A stretch of 5,738 nt of DNA from Candidatus Iainarchaeum sp. (GTDB lineage: Archaea; Iainarchaeota; Iainarchaeia; Iainarchaeales; GW2011-AR10). The translations under genes and the position numbers were made by a program. The stretch lies in contig JACPKT010000112.1 in assembly GCA_016186855.1 (NCBI GenBank), forward strand, positions 1 to 5,738, in the 5' to 3' direction. How positions within the stretch are numbered: position 1 is the first letter of the stretch; the number at the start of each line of letters is the position of its first letter. The notes beneath the pieces were generated by a model. The model was not told the DNA's origin, searched no databases, and saw only the letters and a list, made by a program, of their open reading frames with translations. Positions 1 through 5,738 of the stretch are shown in pieces.

Positions 1-675
1 AATTTCTTCCTTTAAATTTATTTTCCAGTAGGTTTTGTTTTCTATTCCTTTTTTTGAAACAATCAGCATTTCGCCGGGCAAAACCTTTTGTATTCCCTCA
101 AAGAATGTTTCGTTCCCTGGCACGCACCGCATGCTCAGGTAAAAATCAATCGCCCTCTTGTTTACGGTTCTTTTTATTTCGTTGAATTGAAACAGTGCTT
201 TTATTTCAGACGCAAATAAAAATTTCTGGCCGTCAAAAAAATAGTATAATGGCTTTTTTCCCATCCGATCGCGCGCAAGAAAAAGTTTTTTGTTTTTCAA
301 GTCCCACAATGCAATTGCAAACATTCCTGAAAGACCGTCAACAAAATTTTCCCCGTATTCTTCGTATAAATGCACAATTGTTTCACCATCGCTATTGGAG
401 TAAAATGAATGTCCTTTTTTTTCAAGTCCTGCCCTTAATGTTTGAAAATTATAAATTTCTCCGTTAAAAACTGAACACAGACTCTTGTCTTCGTTGAACA
501 TTGGCTGGTTGCCTTTTTCGCTGAGGTCAATTATGCTTAGCCTTCGAAACCCCAGCGAAATGTTTTTCTCTTCAAAAAACCCCTTGTTGTTTGGCCCTCT
601 GTGCTCAATGCAGGAAACCATTTTTTTGAGCAGGTCAGAATCATTGAAGCCAAACAATCCAGCAATTCCGCACAT
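1..675 (-). CDS. asnB: Asparagine synthase-type glutamine amidotransferase, N-terminal part (runs off left edge)
   Basis: The reading frame is open for 225 codons from an ATG at 675 to the window edge, so the C-terminal part is missing. It begins MCGIAG, which places the class II glutaminase nucleophile Cys2 directly after the start Met that is removed on maturation; this fixes the start. Other glutaminase-domain marks follow in order: HRGP (25-28), RRLSI (44-48), NGEIYN (71-76), SDGE (95-98), GMFA..LWD (117-125) and ARDRMGKKPLYY (134-145). R45, N71/E73 and D96 match the glutamine-binding residues known in AsnB. The domain releases ammonia from glutamine. The ATP-dependent synthetase domain with its SGGxDS loop would lie beyond the edge. 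The start overlaps the stop of the upstream GT4 gene by one base (TGATG), so the two are probably translationally coupled. Family membership is certain. Whether it makes asparagine or, as its setting suggests, amidates a sugar or other glycan precursor is open, so the symbol denotes the family only. Confidence 0.93.
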   Translation of the reverse strand, partial: MCGIAGLFGFNDSDLLKKMVSCIEHRGPNNKGFFEEKNISLGFRRLSIIDLSEKGNQPMFNEDKSLCSVFNGEIYNFQTLRAGLEKKGHSFYSNSDGETIVHLYEEYGENFVDGLSGMFAIALWDLKNKKLFLARDRMGKKPLYYFFDGQKFLFASEIKALFQFNEIKRTVNKRAIDFYLSMRCVPGNETFFEGIQKVLPGEMLIVSKKGIENKTYWKINLKEEI

Positions 676-1844
676 CACATTACCTCGTCGTATACATCAA
701 TTATTTTTGAAATCACCACGTTTTTTTCAAAATTTTTTTCCACTATTTTTTTTCCATAATTTCCAAAATTTTTTGCAAGGTTTTTATCATCCAATAGCAA
801 ACAGGTTTTTTTTACCCATTCATTCAAATTATTTGGTTCCAATAGAAAGCCGCTTTTATTGTCTTCTACAGTCTCTTTTATCCCCCCAACATTGCTTGCA
901 ATAACCGGCTTTCCAGCAGCCATTGCTTCTATTGCAACGCGCCCAAATGGTTCCTCCCAAACAGATGGAAAAAGCACCAGATTGCACAACTTGTACAACT
1001 CAACAAGTTTTTCAAACGGGATATTCCCAGTAAAAAAAACATTTCTGGCATTTTTTTCCTTAAAGAATTTTTCGCAAGCTTGTTTTAGTGGACCGGTTCC
1101 AACAAGCACAAACAATGCGTCTTTTTTTTCTTTTCCAACGTCTTCAATTATTTTTAAAAGGTTTGAAATTCCTTTTTCGTAGGAGAACCTGCCGCAAAAC
1201 AAAACTATTTGTTTTCCCTTAAAACTGTTTAAACCTTGTGTCAGGTTTTTTTTCTGAAATGCCTTAACGTCTACTGGGTTTGGGATGATTATAGTGTTTT
1301 CGCCTATATTTTTTTCCATCATTTTTTTGTGCACTGCATTGCTTATTGCAATTTTTTTGTCTGCCTTGTTGATGGTGTGAAGGTTTTTTCTGATCAAATT
1401 CATTTTCAGCAGTTCCCATGGAACCCTGTAAATGGGATTGGATTCTATAATATCAGTTAAACTGCACTCGCAGTTTTGCAGGTTTGGCTTTAAGCAAGTG
1501 CTTTTCGTGCACGCAAACCAGTAATCCCGAAAGTGTACAACACATGGTCTCCCGGTTTGTTTTGCCGCTAAAACTGCTGCAAAGGATGTTAGTCGGTCCT
1601 GTGCATGGACTATGTCGATTTTTTCTTTTGTGATTGTTTTTGTCAAAAAAGTTTTAAGGAAAGTGTTTTGAAAAACTGTCAGGGGCAAAAATTTTTTGAA
1701 CTGGATTGTGCTTGTTTCGTATTTTTTGGTCGAGGCAATAACAGCTTCGTGCCCTTTTTCAATTAGTCCTTGCGCAATAATTTGCGTGCTTTGTTCTGCT
1801 CCTCCAAAGCCCGGGCCAAAATAATTTGTCAGTAAAACTTTCAT
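675..1844 (-). CDS. GT4-family (GT-B fold) glycosyltransferase
   Basis: This 389-residue protein is a retaining glycosyltransferase of family GT4 and is of normal full length. The N-terminal acceptor half starts MKVLLTNYFGPGFGGAEQS, with the glycine-rich GGAE loop at 14-17, and has HAQD at 80-83 and FRDYW at 105-109. The C-terminal donor half has IPNPVD (187-192), CGRFSYEKG (217-225) with R219 and K224 placed to bind the donor phosphates, and the EX7E motif E298/E306 in EEPFGRVAIEAMAAGKPVIAS. No signal peptide or membrane helix is seen, so it is expected to act at the cytoplasmic face of the membrane on a lipid-linked or protein-linked acceptor. A cysteine cluster (C112, C117, C125, C127) follows FRDYW. 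The ATG at 1844 is chosen because AGGT lies six bases before it. It is the first gene of a minus-strand operon with the AsnB-like gene. Donor and acceptor are not predictable. Confidence 0.93.
   Translation of the reverse strand: MKVLLTNYFGPGFGGAEQSTQIIAQGLIEKGHEAVIASTKKYETSTIQFKKFLPLTVFQNTFLKTFLTKTITKEKIDIVHAQDRLTSFAAVLAAKQTGRPCVVHFRDYWFACTKSTCLKPNLQNCECSLTDIIESNPIYRVPWELLKMNLIRKNLHTINKADKKIAISNAVHKKMMEKNIGENTIIIPNPVDVKAFQKKNLTQGLNSFKGKQIVLFCGRFSYEKGISNLLKIIEDVGKEKKDALFVLVGTGPLKQACEKFFKEKNARNVFFTGNIPFEKLVELYKLCNLVLFPSVWEEPFGRVAIEAMAAGKPVIASNVGGIKETVEDNKSGFLLEPNNLNEWVKKTCLLLDDKNLAKNFGNYGKKIVEKNFEKNVVISKIIDVYDEVM
682..686 (-). promoter_or_regulatory. Ribosome binding site of the AsnB-like gene
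   Basis: Read on the minus strand the sequence is GAGGTAAT followed by GTG and the ATG at 675. GAGGT sits six bases before the ATG and inside the last codons of the GT4 gene. The stretch GAGGTAAT differs by one base from the GAGGTGAT expected to pair with a canonical archaeal 16S rRNA tail. It supports the MCGIAG start over the out-of-frame ATG at 680. Confidence 0.7.
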
Positions 1845-1850
1845 CAGATT

Positions 1851-1854
1851 ACCT
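1851..1854 (-). promoter_or_regulatory. Ribosome binding site of the GT4 gene at 1844
   Basis: AGGT on the minus strand is separated by AATCTG (six bases) from the ATG at 1844. The extended match AGGTAATC differs by one base from AGGTGATC, the expected complement of the 16S rRNA tail. The 13 bases from AGGT through ATG are identical at 12 positions to those at the start of the next gene in the operon. Confidence 0.6.
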
Positions 1855-1891
1855 TTGTGCTGAAAATAAATTAATTCAAATAGTGGAGTTG

Positions 1892-1899
1892 ATTTAAAA
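1892..1899 (-). promoter_or_regulatory. Putative archaeal TATA box for the GT4-AsnB operon
   Basis: The minus strand reads TTTTAAAT, close to the archaeal TATA-box consensus. Transcription would start about 25-27 bases downstream, near 1869, leaving a leader of about 25 bases that contains the AGGT ribosome site. The purine-rich BRE element expected upstream is weak. This is a motif-and-spacing prediction in an AT-rich gap, so chance matches are likely. Confidence 0.4.
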
Positions 1900-1943
1900 T
1901 AGTTGCAATTTTTTTCTTTTTATCGTTGTACCAAAAGCGATAT

Positions 1944-1951
1944 TTTATAAA
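1944..1951 (+). promoter_or_regulatory. Putative archaeal TATA box for the SDR operon
   Basis: TTTATAAA, preceded by a purine-rich stretch (AAAAGCGA at 1933-1940) that could serve as a BRE, fits an archaeal promoter. The usual spacing puts the transcription start near 1972-1976, only about 8-12 bases before the GTG at 1984. This would give a very short leader and would leave the alternative GTG at 1963 untranscribed. TTTATAAA is its own reverse complement, so the octamer alone does not set direction. The gap 1845-1983 contains both this and the opposing promoter and no credible gene. Confidence 0.5.
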
Positions 1952-1983
1952 ATTAGTCTGCAGTGTTTTTTATTAGTGGTTTT

Positions 1984-2955
1984 GTGAATTTGGAAAATAA
2001 AAACGTGCTTGTCACTGGTGGTGCCGGTTTTATTGGCTCTTCTCTTGTCAGGATTCTTTTGGAAGAGAAAGCCAATGTATTTGTTTTTGACAATTTTTCA
2101 ACAGGCAGTTTGAAGCTCTTACAGGAAATTGAGGACAGGGTTAAAATTATTCAGGGCGATGTAAGGAGCAGCGATATTGGAAATATTTTTTCAAAAAACA
2201 GTGTTGATGTTGTTTTTCACCTTGCGGCAGAGCCTTATATTCCTTCTTGCTATGACCGGCCGAAAGATTTTTTTGAAACCAATGCAAACGGAACATTGAA
2301 TGTTCTTTTGGCTGCAAAAGATAGCGGGGTCAAGAGGCTTTTATATTTTTCTTCTTCTGAAGTTTATGGGAGCGCCCAAAAAAACCCAATGGATGAAACC
2401 CACCCATTTTACCCTTTATCGACCTATGCAGTAAGCAAACTGTCGGCTGAAAGGCTTTGCTTTACGTTTTCACACGAGCACGGCTTGGATGTTGTAATTC
2501 AAAGGCAGTTTAATGTTTTTGGACCGCGTGAAACCCACCCGTACATTATTCCTGAAATAATAAGCCAGCTTTCTTCATCAAGTGAACTTTCGCTTGGAAA
2601 CCTTGAATCAAGCAGGGATTTTACCTTTGTGGAGGATGCTGTGCGTGCGTCAGTTGCATTGATGAAAGAAGATAAAGCAGTCGGGGAAGTTTTTAATTGT
2701 GGCACCAAAAAATCTTATACAGTCAAAGAAATAGCACAGATTATTGGAAAATTAATGGGTAAAAAAAATATTTTGATTAAAACAGAAAAAAAAAGATTTC
2801 GGCCAATGGATGTGCAAAAACTTGTTGGCGACTACTCAAAACTTTACAATTTAACCGGGTGGGTGCCGAAGGTTTCTTTTGAGGACGGGTTGCAAAAAAC
2901 AATCCAGTGGCATGCTGAAAATAACCATAAATGGCCGTTTGAGGACAGAATTTGA
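1984..2955 (+). CDS. Extended SDR nucleotide-sugar 4,6-dehydratase/epimerase
   Basis: This enzyme (323 residues) acts on a nucleotide-activated sugar in the cytoplasm. The Rossmann dinucleotide motif TGGAGFIG is at 11-18. D36 ends the second strand (VFDNFSTG), which normally means NAD(H) preference. Further family marks are GDV (58-60), HLAA (79-82), SSSEVYG (123-129), Y148/K152 of YxxxK, and RDFTFVED (211-218). Glu126, in the position of the catalytic Glu of 4,6-dehydratases (T/S-x-E), and the LegB-like pattern 'GNL..SRDFTFVED' favour a 4,6-dehydratase over a GalE-type 4-epimerase, but sequence reading alone cannot settle this. The GTG at 1984 is preferred to the GTG at 1963. It places the glycine motif at the usual distance from the N-terminus, and the predicted promoter would start transcription after 1963. 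It is first in a two-gene operon, 24 bases before the next SDR gene. C-terminal residues after about 300 look normal (TGWVPKVSFEDGL). Confidence 0.9.
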   Translation: MNLENKNVLVTGGAGFIGSSLVRILLEEKANVFVFDNFSTGSLKLLQEIEDRVKIIQGDVRSSDIGNIFSKNSVDVVFHLAAEPYIPSCYDRPKDFFETNANGTLNVLLAAKDSGVKRLLYFSSSEVYGSAQKNPMDETHPFYPLSTYAVSKLSAERLCFTFSHEHGLDVVIQRQFNVFGPRETHPYIIPEIISQLSSSSELSLGNLESSRDFTFVEDAVRASVALMKEDKAVGEVFNCGTKKSYTVKEIAQIIGKLMGKKNILIKTEKKRFRPMDVQKLVGDYSKLYNLTGWVPKVSFEDGLQKTIQWHAENNHKWPFEDRI

Positions 2956-2970
2956 GTAGTTTTTAATAAT

Positions 2971-2974
2971 GGTG
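2971..2974 (+). promoter_or_regulatory. Ribosome binding site of the second SDR gene
   Basis: GGTG, followed by five T and then GTG at 2980, matches a typical archaeal Shine-Dalgarno core and spacing. It decides for the GTG start, which gives MPKVLITG; no in-frame ATG lies at a sensible position. Confidence 0.65.
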
Positions 2975-2979
2975 TTTTT

Positions 2980-3939
2980 GTGCCTAAAGTTCTGATAACT
3001 GGAATTAATGGTTTTGTTGGGTCTCATTTGGCTCAACATGTTATTGGTATTCCTGATGCTGAATTGTTTGGCTTGCTTAGAAACAAAAACTCTGATGTTG
3101 AGAACGTTAAAGAAATTTTTAAACAAATAAATTTTTTGTATGCTGACATTTTAAATTATCAAGAATTGTTTAAAGTGATAAAAACAGTTGAACCGGATTA
3201 TGTTTTTCATTTGGCTGCACAGCCATTTGTCCAGGAATCTTGGCGTGACCCGAGGAAAACTTTTGAAGTAAACGTGATTGGCTCCATTAATTTGCTTGAA
3301 GCGCTAAGAAACGCGGGAATTGATGCAAAAATTCATCTTGCAAGCACCAGTGAAGTTTACGGGCAAGTGAAAAAAAACGAGTTGCCTGTAACCGAGCAAA
3401 ACCAGTTGAGGCCTTTTAGTCCTTATGGTGCAAGCAAGCTTGCAATGGAATTTTTGGCGCAACAATATTTCAAAAATTACGGTTTAAAGATTTTTATCAC
3501 AAGGGCATTTAACCATTCTGGCCCCAAATCCCCGAGAAATTATATTTTAAGCGATTGGTCAAGGCAGGTGGCATTTCATGAAAAGGGAAGGCTGGAATAT
3601 TTGTCTGTTGGAAATTTGACCGTTGAAAGGGATTTTAGCGATGTTCGGGACGTGGTGAGGGCTTATTGGCTTGTTGCAAAAAACGGCAAGGCAGGCGAAC
3701 CTTACAATGTGTGTTCTGGGGCAAGCATTAAAATGGCTCAAATCCTAAAAAAACTTCAAGTACTTGCAAATTCCAAACTCAAGGTAAAAAAAGATTCCAA
3801 AAAATTCAGGTTAAATGACCTAAAAACAATTGTTGGCTCTAATGAAAAGATTCTAAAGGCAACTGGCTGGAAACCGCAAATTCCTTTCAACCAAACAATA
3901 AAGGATACTTTAAATTACTGGAGGTTGAAGGTTAACTAG
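2980..3939 (+). CDS. Extended SDR, GDP-4-keto-6-deoxymannose reductase / GDP-mannose 4,6-dehydratase family
   Basis: This is a complete extended SDR of 319 residues. It has TGINGFVG (7-14) for dinucleotide binding, R34 at the end of the second strand (LLR), as in NADP(H)-using GMD/RMD enzymes, HLAA (77-80), ASTSEVYG (121-128), Y149/K153 of YxxxK, RAFNHSGP (175-182), RDFSDVRDVVRAYW (217-230) and YNVCSG (242-247), and it ends TGWKP...LNYWR. The RAFNHSGP, DVRDVVRAYW and YNVCSG blocks are those of GDP-6-deoxy-4-keto-mannose reductase (RMD), which makes GDP-rhamnose. The long RRGETFVTRK block of true GDP-mannose 4,6-dehydratase is absent. T123 and E125 do, however, match the dehydratase catalytic pattern, so the other activity is possible. 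It follows the first SDR gene by 24 bases and probably shares its transcript and pathway. Its TAG stop shares the CTAG palindrome with the stop of the convergent GT4 gene. Confidence 0.9.
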   Translation: MPKVLITGINGFVGSHLAQHVIGIPDAELFGLLRNKNSDVENVKEIFKQINFLYADILNYQELFKVIKTVEPDYVFHLAAQPFVQESWRDPRKTFEVNVIGSINLLEALRNAGIDAKIHLASTSEVYGQVKKNELPVTEQNQLRPFSPYGASKLAMEFLAQQYFKNYGLKIFITRAFNHSGPKSPRNYILSDWSRQVAFHEKGRLEYLSVGNLTVERDFSDVRDVVRAYWLVAKNGKAGEPYNVCSGASIKMAQILKKLQVLANSKLKVKKDSKKFRLNDLKTIVGSNEKILKATGWKPQIPFNQTIKDTLNYWRLKVN

Positions 3940-5045
3940 TTTTTTTTACTTGCCTGCAAGTAAATTTGTTCCAACTGCTTGAATTTTTCACTCCATTGAA
4001 ACAAGCGCGCTGTTTTTTTTGCAGCAAAGGAAACGGCATTTTTTTCATTTTTGGGCAAGTTCATTATTTCAATTATTTTTTCTGCTGTCGCATCTGGCGC
4101 GGAAAAATTAACTATAAACCCGTTTTTTGCGTTTTCTACAATGTTTCCAAAAGATTTGATGTCATTTAGGATGGGAATGATGCCAAGGTGCATTGCTTCA
4201 ACCGCGCTGATTCCAAATGATTCGAAATCTGATGCTGAAACAAAAAATTCTGCTTTTGAAAAATAATCCAAAAGTTCTTTTTCATCTAAAGGGTTGATTA
4301 TGAAAACATTTTTTTCCAGGTTTTTTGAATTAATCTGTTGTTCAAATTTTTGCCTGTTGTTCAACTCATCTTTTCCAACGATGTATAATTTTACCTTTTC
4401 ATTTCGTGAAATGATTTTGGAAAAAGTTTCAATGAGGTTTTCTATTTTTTTGTTTTTTGCAAATCTTCCAACAAACAAAAAACAGTTTTTTTCCCTGCGG
4501 ACATTAATGTTTTCAAACGCTTCAAATCCCACACCTATCTCGCATAGAAAGGTTTTTTTTGAAATTTTTTTAACCAAATCAAAGTCATTTTTGCTTATGG
4601 CAATTATTTTGTCCGCAAAGTTTAGCAAAAACCTGTTCCAGAGGTAAAAATAAGCCCATTTGACAATTCCAATATTTTTTGTGTGAAATATCCCTCCATA
4701 GCTTGAAATTATTACTGGTTTTTTGTGCAAAAACTTTGTTAAGAGCAAAAAATCTGAAAAAAAACCAATGCCGTGAACGTGCAAAATGTCAAATTTTTTT
4801 GCAAAGCCAAAAACTTTTGGCGCAATTTTATAGTATTTTAGGTCAATAAAAGGAATTCGGTTTATTTGTATTTTTTTTAAAACTTCTTTTTCTTTTAGTA
4901 AAACATTTGATTTTGAGCACTTGTTTAAGCAAACAACTTCGCAATAATGGTTTTTTTCCAACAAAAGAGTGGAAATATCTTCCACTACTTTTTCTATTCC
5001 CCCCACACACGGCCAAAAGTGGTTTGTAACGTGCAATATTTTCAT
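3936..5045 (-). CDS. GT4-family (GT-B fold) glycosyltransferase
   Basis: This second GT4 enzyme has 369 residues, a full length for the family. It begins MKILHVTNHFWPCVGGIEKVV with the GGIE loop at 15-18, then HVHG (89-92) and SSYGGIFHT (114-122) in the acceptor half. The donor half has FVGRFAKNKK (191-200), with R194 and K199/K200 for donor phosphates, VGKD (223-226), and the EX7E pair E275/E283 in ESFGISAVEAMHLGIIP. No signal peptide or clear membrane helix is seen; a hydrophobic stretch near 128-142 may touch the membrane. The ATG at 5045 is chosen. It forms the ATGA overlap with the stop of the upstream GT2 gene, starts the family at MKILHV, and has AGGAG ten bases before it. A TTG at 5054 would add only MEQ and lies one base from that AGGAG. 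It shares little sequence with the other GT4 gene beyond the family motifs, so it is not a recent duplicate. Sugar specificity is unknown. Confidence 0.93.
   Translation of the reverse strand: MKILHVTNHFWPCVGGIEKVVEDISTLLLEKNHYCEVVCLNKCSKSNVLLKEKEVLKKIQINRIPFIDLKYYKIAPKVFGFAKKFDILHVHGIGFFSDFLLLTKFLHKKPVIISSYGGIFHTKNIGIVKWAYFYLWNRFLLNFADKIIAISKNDFDLVKKISKKTFLCEIGVGFEAFENINVRREKNCFLFVGRFAKNKKIENLIETFSKIISRNEKVKLYIVGKDELNNRQKFEQQINSKNLEKNVFIINPLDEKELLDYFSKAEFFVSASDFESFGISAVEAMHLGIIPILNDIKSFGNIVENAKNGFIVNFSAPDATAEKIIEIMNLPKNEKNAVSFAAKKTARLFQWSEKFKQLEQIYLQASKKN
3940..3947 (+). terminator. Oligo-T tract after the SDR operon (possible archaeal terminator)
   Basis: Eight T follow directly after the TAG at 3937-3939, with no obvious GC-rich hairpin. 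Archaeal RNA polymerase can terminate at oligo-T without a hairpin, so this is a plausible terminator. On the other strand the same bases are Lys codons near the C-terminus of the convergent GT4 gene. A sense T8 also occurs inside the GT4 gene at 1032-1039, so the tract is only moderately diagnostic. Confidence 0.45.
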
Positions 5046-5738
5046 CTGTTCCAAACTCCTTTAATGATTCCGGCCATCAGTCCTGTTCCAAATGCAGCCG
5101 CACGAATGCAAAAGATAAATGGAGAAATTGCAGCCAATGCAATGTCTTTTTGCATTGCTTTAATTAAAAAAGGAAGCGTTGTTAGAAACCCTAGAAACAA
5201 AATTGTCATTTCGCCTTTCATAATGAGTTGCGTTTCCAAATTCAACACAAGCACGCCAAGCACTGGAAAAATAATAAATAAGTAAAACAAAATTATTTGC
5301 AGTTTTAGTACCTGCGGGGTGTAAGAGTCTTTTATCATTTTGTCAGAGTGCTTTTTGTAAAGCAGGACTCTCCAGTATGCCCGAAAAAATTTTTTCTTAA
5401 AATAATCAAAAAAACTTGTATCGTGTTTGTGGAAAACGATTGCGTTTGGGTTAAAGGCAAGTTTGTATCCTTTTTTTGCCAGCTTAAAGGAAAGTTCAGG
5501 GTCCTCTCCAGAAGCAGTGGGAAAAGACTCATCATAACCTTGCACTTCAAAAAAAGCATCTCTTCTGTATGCGGCAGAATAGCTTCCCATCCAGTCAATT
5601 TTTTTGGATTTCATTATTTTTTCATAACGGTCTTCTATTTCCAACTGGATGAACCGGGCGCAAAATTCTTTCTGCTTGGTTTTGTATGCTCCCTGCACTC
5701 CAATTACTTCTGGGTCACTAAATGGCTTGACCATTTCG
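5042..5738 (-). CDS. GT2-family membrane glycosyltransferase, C-terminal part (runs off right edge)
   Basis: The frame stays open to the right edge (E then MVKP...), so the N-terminal part with the nucleotide-binding and DxD motifs is missing and the Met at 5734 is internal. Counting that Met as residue 1, the remaining 230 residues carry the end of a GT-A catalytic domain. WMGSYSAAYRRDAFFEVQGYDESF (48-71) is the acceptor-site region. SGEDPELSFKLAKKGYKLAF (75-94) holds the E77-D78 pair that supplies the catalytic base in inverting GT2 enzymes. Next come a histidine-containing VFHKHD (100-105) and an aromatic-basic KKFFRAYWRVLLY (114-126). Three hydrophobic segments follow at about 143-166, 176-194 and 197-224, so the enzyme is anchored in the cell membrane and probably extends a lipid-linked glycan on the cytoplasmic side. 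Its TGA overlaps the start of the next GT4 gene as ATGA, indicating one operon. Confidence 0.9.
   Translation of the reverse strand, partial: EMVKPFSDPEVIGVQGAYKTKQKEFCARFIQLEIEDRYEKIMKSKKIDWMGSYSAAYRRDAFFEVQGYDESFPTASGEDPELSFKLAKKGYKLAFNPNAIVFHKHDTSFFDYFKKKFFRAYWRVLLYKKHSDKMIKDSYTPQVLKLQIILFYLFIIFPVLGVLVLNLETQLIMKGEMTILFLGFLTTLPFLIKAMQKDIALAAISPFIFCIRAAAFGTGLMAGIIKGVWNR
5056..5060 (-). promoter_or_regulatory. Ribosome binding site of the GT4 gene at 5045
   Basis: AGGAG on the minus strand lies inside the end of the GT2 gene, ten bases before the ATG at 5045. The spacing is rather long, but with the ATGA overlap, re-initiation by ribosomes finishing the GT2 gene is likely. Confidence 0.5.

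Noticed and set aside
195..904. Plus-strand open frames at 195-467 and 485-904
   Set aside because: They lie opposite the AsnB-like and GT4 genes, which have full family motifs. The translations are Phe-rich reverse images of Lys/Glu-rich protein and match no family.
1032..1039. Sense T8 inside the first GT4 gene as an internal terminator
   Set aside because: It encodes ordinary residues in a conserved protein. Long A and T runs are common throughout this AT-rich window and occur in both sense and antisense orientation.
1922..1941. Inverted repeat ATCG-N12-CGAT just before the plus-strand TATA box, as an operator
   Set aside because: Only four base pairs match and the arms do not extend. 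This is expected by chance.
1963..1983. GTG at 1963 as the start of the first SDR gene
   Set aside because: It adds a seven-residue hydrophobic tail before the Rossmann motif, has no ribosome site, and would lie upstream of the predicted transcription start.
2499..3126. Minus-strand open frames at 2499-2708 and 2851-3126
   Set aside because: Both lie inside SDR coding sequence on the opposite strand, and the second also spans the short gap between the two SDR genes. Neither has a recognisable motif or ribosome site.
5046..5054. TTG at 5054 as the start of the second GT4 gene
   Set aside because: It is only one base from AGGAG and adds MEQ to a family that starts MKILHV. The ATG at 5045 forms a normal ATGA overlap.

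Overview
The window is a compact, AT-rich stretch of a surface-polysaccharide or glycoprotein-glycan biosynthesis locus. It holds six protein genes, two of them cut by the window edges, and almost no free DNA. An archaeal host, perhaps a small-genome lineage such as DPANN, is favoured. The reasons are TATA-like octamers placed as archaeal promoters in the one real intergenic gap, Shine-Dalgarno sites of the GGTG/GAGGT type close to the starts, GTG starts, and an oligo-T tract with no hairpin at a gene end. These signals are suggestive only. A candidate-phylum bacterium is not excluded, because every protein family here occurs in both domains.

Layout. (1) On the minus strand, leaving a divergent promoter region at about 1845-1983, a GT4 glycosyltransferase (1844 to 675) is followed with a one-base TGATG overlap by an asparagine-synthase-type glutamine amidotransferase. 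The amidotransferase runs off the left edge, and its first 225 residues (the whole glutaminase domain) are present. (2) On the plus strand, from the same gap, two extended short-chain dehydrogenase/reductase (SDR) genes lie 24 bases apart: a 4,6-dehydratase/epimerase-like enzyme (1984-2955) and a GDP-6-deoxy-hexulose-reductase-like enzyme (2980-3939). Both probably start with GTG. (3) From the right edge on the minus strand, the C-terminal part of a membrane-anchored GT2 glycosyltransferase overlaps a second GT4 glycosyltransferase by ATGA. That GT4 gene ends tail to tail with the SDR operon, and the two stop codons share one CTAG palindrome.

Inferred joint function: the SDR pair makes a nucleotide-activated modified (probably 6-deoxy) sugar, the GT4 and GT2 enzymes transfer sugars to a lipid carrier or growing glycan at the membrane, and the AsnB-like enzyme may amidate a sugar or a precursor. 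Donor and acceptor specificities cannot be read from the sequence. I see no RNA gene, mobile element, CRISPR array or long repeat, and no stretch of 300 bases without a gene. I found no convincing undescribed system. The points most worth checking are the role of the amidotransferase, the SDR pair as a two-step pathway, and the shared start-region sequences.
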